A DNA stretch of 64,000 bases from Molossus alvarezi (taxonomy: Eukaryota; Chordata; Mammalia; Chiroptera; Molossidae), in NCBI GenBank assembly GCA_037176705.1, contig CM073887.1, positions 60,845,001-60,909,000 of the forward strand, given 5' to 3'. A model generated the notes under the pieces. It was not told the origin of the DNA. It saw only the letters and a list, made by a program, of their open reading frames with translations, and did no database searches. Shown here one piece after another: positions 60,041 to 64,000 of this stretch. Both the position numbers and the translations under genes were made by a program. Positions within the stretch are counted from its first letter, which is position 1, and each line of letters starts with the position of its first letter.

Positions 60041-60314
60041 AACTACCTTGGTGCTTTTTTAAAAACATAAGTTTTTATGGAAAGTGACACATGACAGAAA
60101 ACTCCAGTAGTACAAAGAAGCACACAGAGAAAAGTAGGGGCCCAAGTCTCTGGCCCAGAGTCTTCAGGGGAGGTACCTCTTCACAGCTTGTCACCCAGCT
60201 GGGACAGGACAGCAGCCTGCACCTCTGCCTGCCCGGTCGGGGGCCTTCCGTTCTGCTAGCACGGTCGTCTCCATGGCATGGTGGAGCTGTGATGGGCACC
60301 CCTTGCCCTGCGTT

Positions 60315-60516
60315 GCCTCCTTCTCCAAGTTCTCTGCTACCCCTGGCACTCTGTAGGTGGGCACTGCCAGGGGCAGCACATGTCCGGGGGTGCACATGGG
60401 CAGAGGGGTCCCTGCCAGAGGCTGGGATGGGTATGGGAGTCAGTGTTTGATGGGTTTCTGTCTGGGAAGATGAGAAAGTTCTGGAGAGGATAGCGTGACA
60501 GCTGCATGACAATGTG
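60315..60516 (-). repeat. Composite inverted duplicate of 58201-58310 and 59765-59876
   Basis: On the minus strand this 200-bp block reads an L1M piece nearly identical to 59765-59876 (about 95 per cent by eye) joined to a piece matching 58201-58310. Those two parts are about 1.5 kb apart in the source. Confidence 0.75.
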
Positions 60517-62201
60517 CCAGTAATATCCCCTGTACAGATGCCTTCCTGCATGTGCGTGTCTGTCCTAAGTTCCCAGACACGGAACTCCTGAGTCAGACCG
60601 CCCTCCTGGGGGCTCCAGCCTTCCCCGGGCCCATGTCACCATCCCCCAGCTTCCCCTGCACAGTTTCCTGGAGGGTGGCAGGGGTCCCTATCCCAGTTTT
60701 CCTGTGCTGAGGGCATCATCGGTTGTGTGTTGCCCAGAGACATAGGTATGGGCTGAATTTGTCACTGGTGGAAACTGCTCAGAAATGGGAGGCAGGCTCC
60801 GGGCGGAGACCCTGTCCCGAGTGGGCATGCTCTAAGCCTCAGTCCGCTCACCCCAGGGTTGGGGGAAAAAGGGCCTCAGCATCTCAGCCTCTGGCCACAC
60901 TGTCCAAACTGCTCGGTCACTTCCTGCTGCTCCCTGTGTCCCTGAGTGTGACTAGATTAGGGCTTGCTGTGCCAAGACACACCACATCTGACCCCCTCTT
61001 CCAATCCTAGTTTATTTCTTCTTTCTTGACCCCCCACCACGCCCTGAAGTCCCCCTGCTCCCAGACACAGGCCGCCCCTCCCACCATGACCCAGCACTGA
61101 CCACACAGGGGCCAGACCCCCAGAGCGAGGCTCTCTGGGGCAGGACTACTGGAAGTTTCTCTATGCCCTGGAGGGGAATGGGAGGTTGTATGCTGGAGAG
61201 AAGAGTACCCTCCCCTCTGAGCCTCAGTTTCTTCATCTGCACAGTGGACCCCCATCAGAATGTAGGAATGTGGAGGGGCCAGAGGAAGGAGTGCCCCTGG
61301 CAGGTGGTTCAGGTGACCTTCTGACCTGGGCTGGCCTGGCTGCCTCCCTTGGGCTCAGACATGGATGTGACCATCTCTGCGATCACACCTGGGACCCCAG
61401 GCTGAGGTGGGGCCAAGGCAAGAGCAGAAGGTGCTTTAAGAACCGAGGCCAGAAACCTCTCAGAGGAGGCTGTACCAGGCGCCCCTCAGACACTCGGGCA
61501 GCGGGTGGGCAGTGTCAGAGGCGCTGGCTAAGGCTCGTACTTCCTCAGCTATCCCCAGGAGACCCAACTCACAAGGTGCCTTCCCCTCTCTGCACCTCAC
61601 TTTTCACCCACCCAGGGGTCGGCTGGGGCACAGGTGAGGAAGCGAGGAGGCAGCCCTCACAGAGGACCCGGGAGCTTGGGTAAGTGCATGTGTGTGCTGG
61701 GTGGGGGGGGCTTTCACCTGCTTTGACCTCTGACCTGGAAAGCAGGACTCTAGTCTTGCCTGCCAGAATGAGACAAAAGATAGGAGTGCTCCAGGAAGGG
61801 CCAAGAGCTCCTGATGGGGAAGGTGACCTGGAGGACTGGGCTGCTATGAGAACCGGAGCTGTGACGGGCCAGCAGGAAGTGACCACTTGGCGCACAGACC
61901 TTCCTGGGCTAGACAGGGGCTGGTGGGGGTGCTGCAGGCAGGGACTTCCTCCCCCATCTTACTGGCCCAGCACTTGGTCTCTGTGAGGCACCTCTGCCAG
62001 ACAGAGTGGCCCCAGTCACCAGGCCACCTTCAGTCATCTGTGGGCCTCCCATGGGCTGGCTGGAGGCAGGGGCTGGTTTATCTCACTGGGCCTGTCTGCT
62101 CCTCTGTCTGCACTCAGGAAGCTGGGGGTGCAGGTCCAGCAGATAGAAAGCCCAAAGCCAGTTGGCTGAAGCCCAGAGCAGCGGTGCCTAGCCCCGACAG
62201 C
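60517..62201. other. Region upstream of F2RL3
   Basis: GC-rich, with no repeat named and no exon recognised. Its last 100 bp hold candidate ETS and GATA sites. Confidence 0.4.
62115..62146 (+). promoter_or_regulatory. F2RL3: Candidate ETS (62115-62122) and GATA (62141-62146) sites of F2RL3
   Basis: CAGGAAGC has the ETS GGAA core. AGATAG fits WGATAR. They are about 20 bp apart and lie 56-87 bp before the ATG. Paired ETS/GATA sites are a known feature of megakaryocyte gene promoters; use here is inferred. Confidence 0.35.
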
Positions 62202-62310
62202 ATGTGGGCACTCCTGCTGCTGTGGCCCCTGGCACTGGGATTCAGCCTTGAGGGTAGCACCCGGACCCCCAGTGTCTACGATGAAGGCGGAAGCACCAGC
62301 GGAGGAGATG
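62202..62310 (+). CDS. F2RL3: F2RL3 exon 1 (signal peptide)
   Basis: Residues 1-36 plus one base of Asp37. ATG in 'gacagcATGtgg'. Hydrophobic core LLLLWPLALGF, then TPSVYDEGGS as in other PAR4s. Confidence 0.95.
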
Positions 62311-63648
62311 GTAAGTGACTCCAGGTGCTACCTTGGGGCTGGGGGGCATCATAAATGGGCAGGAGGGCACAGGGGACTAGGGGACCTCCAGGCCAGCTCT
62401 GAGCCCACAGGGTGGCAGTTTCTATATCTAACTCTGTCCCACCAACCTGGGGACTCCTGAGAGCTGGGGCCTGGACTGCAGCCCTGGGTTGGGGGAACCA
62501 TCCAGCAGGAGGGACTGGTTGAAGGGCGGGGATGACGCCTGGGTTCTCAGTGCCTCCTTCCCTTTCCTCCTCCAGATGGTCCACTAGGATCTTGGACCAT
62601 GCCCCGGGGGGCGACACTTTGCCCACCACAGGGCCCACGCAGCTTCCCAGGCTGGCTCTGTGCCAACAACAGCAACACTCTGGAGCTTTGGGACAACTCT
62701 CGGGCACTGCTGCTGGGCTGGGTGCCCACAAGGCTGGTGCCCGCTCTCTATGGGCTGGTCCTAGTGGTGGGGCTGCCCGCCAACGGCCTGGCACTATGGG
62801 TGCTGGCCACGCGAGTGCCTCGGCTGCCATCCACCGTGCTGCTCATGAATCTGGCAGCTGCTGACCTGCTGCTAGCTCTGGCCTTGCCACCCCGCATCGT
62901 CTACCATCTTCGGGGCCAGCGCTGGCCCTTTGGTGAGGTCGCCTGTCGCCTAGACACAGCCGCACTCTATGGCCACATGTACTGCTCCGTGCTACTGCTG
63001 GCTGCCATCAGCCTGGACCGCTACCTGGCTGTGGTACACCCACTGCGGGCCCTCGCCCTGCGAGGCCCGCACCTGGCCATGGGGCTTTGCACCGTGGCCT
63101 GGCTGGTGGCGGCTACCCTGGCACTGCCCCTGGGGCTGCAGCAGCAGACCTTCCGGCTGTCACACTCAGACCATGTGCTCTGCCATGACGTACTGCCCAT
63201 GGGTATCCAGGGCTCCTACTGGCGACCCACCTTCATCTGCCTGGCTGTGTTCGGCTGCCTCCTGCCCCTGCTGGCCATGATCCTCTGCTATGGGGCCGCC
63301 CTGTGTTCACTGGCCTCTGGGGGCCAGCGTTACAGCCACGCGCTAAGGTTGACTGCGCTGGTGCTGGCCTCGGCCCTGGTCTTCTTCACCCCCAGCAACG
63401 TGCTGCTGCTGCTGCACTACTCGGATCCAGGCCCGGAGGCCTGGGGGAACCTGTATGCTGCCTATGTGCCCAGCCTGGCACTCAGCACCCTCAACAGCTG
63501 CGTGGACCCCTTTGTCTACTACTATGTGTCGACCGAATTCACGGACAAAGTGCGGGAGGTGATGCTCCGCTGGGTGCTGAGTTCCACCACAGCCTCCAGG
63601 GAGCAGGGCAGCCCAGGAACGGGCACCAAGTTCTCATCACTTGTGTGA
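62202..63648 (+). CDS. F2RL3: F2RL3, protease-activated receptor 4 (exons 62202-62310, 62576-63648)
   Basis: PAR4 is a class A G-protein-coupled receptor on platelets. Thrombin cuts its N-terminus and the new end acts as a tethered ligand. Exon 1 gives the signal peptide (MWALLLLWPLALGFS) and the start of the ectodomain; donor GATG|GTAAGT. Exon 2 (acceptor ttcctcctccAG) gives the rest, 393 residues in all (recalled human 385, mouse about 396). Seen: cleavage site GPR58/S59 followed by SFPGWL; NNS sequon at 67; seven hydrophobic segments; D133 of TM2; C160 and the extracellular-loop-2 motif CHD (about C239) for the disulphide; DRY at 184-186; DPFVY at 347-351 in TM7. The two-exon structure, with a short first exon, is that of PAR genes. 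The C-tail (355-393) ends SSLV. No frameshift or internal stop, so the gene looks functional. Confidence 0.97.
62576..63648 (+). CDS. F2RL3: F2RL3 exon 2 (ligand, 7TM, tail)
   Basis: Continues the Asp codon (G|AT GGT CCA) in frame to TGA at 63646-63648. High GC, CpG-containing. No poly(A) signal was recognised between the stop and the LTR that starts about 40 bp later. Confidence 0.96.
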
Positions 63649-63689
63649 CAGCCCCTCAGGAGACAGGCAACAAAAAGGGGTTGTACTGA

Positions 63690-64000
63690 ATTGAATAGGC
63701 TCTCCCTCTAAATTCATGTCCACCAGGAACCTCTAATGAGCTTGTCTGGAAATAGGGTCTTCGTTTGGAAATAGATGTAATTAGTGAAGATGAGGTCACA
63801 CAGGGGTAGGGTCAGCCCTAAAGTTTATATGACTAATGTCCTTATAAGAAGGCAGAAACACAGGGAAGAAGGCCATGTGACCATGGAGTTAGAGATCTTG
63901 GCCACAAGCTAAGAACACCAAGGATTGCTGGCGGCCGCCAGAAGCCTGGACAGCAGCCTGGGAGGGACTCCCCACCAGGTCCTCCAGGGGACCCAACCTT
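63690..64000 (+). mobile_element. MaLR-like LTR fragment downstream of F2RL3
   Basis: 'ggaaatagggtcttcg', 'agatgaggtcacacagg', 'atgtccttataagaagg' and 'ggccatgtgaccatg' follow the MST/MLT1 pattern. It runs off the window end and probably belongs to the F2RL3 3' UTR or flank. Confidence 0.6.

Noticed and set aside
62532..62864. Alternative plus-strand frame of 110 codons and a start at Met45 (62599) for F2RL3
   Set aside because: The frame is out of register with the receptor. Starting at 62599 would drop the signal peptide, while exon 1 joins in phase and encodes a good one.

Overview
The window is genomic DNA from a mammal, almost certainly a bat of the suborder Yangochiroptera. The evidence is about 24 copies of tRNA-derived SINEs of the VES type (tRNA-like head, GA/CT-rich middle), which are characteristic of bats, on a background of ordinary mammalian repeats (L1M, L2, MIR, MaLR-type LTRs). 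The species cannot be fixed from the sequence. Gene order and orientation, NWD1 then SIN3B then F2RL3 all on the plus strand, match human 19p13.11.

Layout. 1-3888: the last two exons recognised of NWD1 (C-terminal WD40 blade plus tail; the rest of the gene lies upstream of the window). 3889-14340: intergenic, with about nine VES SINEs, L1M, L2, MIR and MaLR debris. 14341-14860: CpG-island promoter and first exon of SIN3B. 14472-55940: complete SIN3B coding region in 19 coding exons. All junction phases add up to an uninterrupted 1131-residue protein with PAH1, PAH2, PAH3, the HDAC-interaction region and the Sin3 C-terminal domain. A 3' UTR runs to an ATTAAA signal at 57509. 57535-62200: intergenic, containing a mosaic inverted duplication. 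62202-63648: complete two-exon F2RL3, encoding protease-activated receptor 4 (393 residues). An old MaLR-like LTR closes the window.

The three genes are not an operon and have separate jobs. NWD1 is a NACHT/WD40 signalling protein, SIN3B is the scaffold of a histone-deacetylase corepressor, and F2RL3 is the slow thrombin receptor of platelets.

The most interesting signals are: a 5'-complete, ORF2-less LINE (HAL1 type) with a flanking duplication, nested in an older L1 inside SIN3B intron 5; a hAT element with an exact 8-bp duplication that was itself hit by a SINE; a derived PAR4 tethered ligand (SFPGWL after a GPR cleavage site) with a weakened acidic thrombin-retention patch; a CAAX-like C-terminus on NWD1; and a recursive-splice-like junction at SIN3B exon 14. 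I did not find an unknown multi-gene system. All coordinates were read by eye and no alignment program was run. Comparisons with human or mouse proteins rest on remembered sequences.
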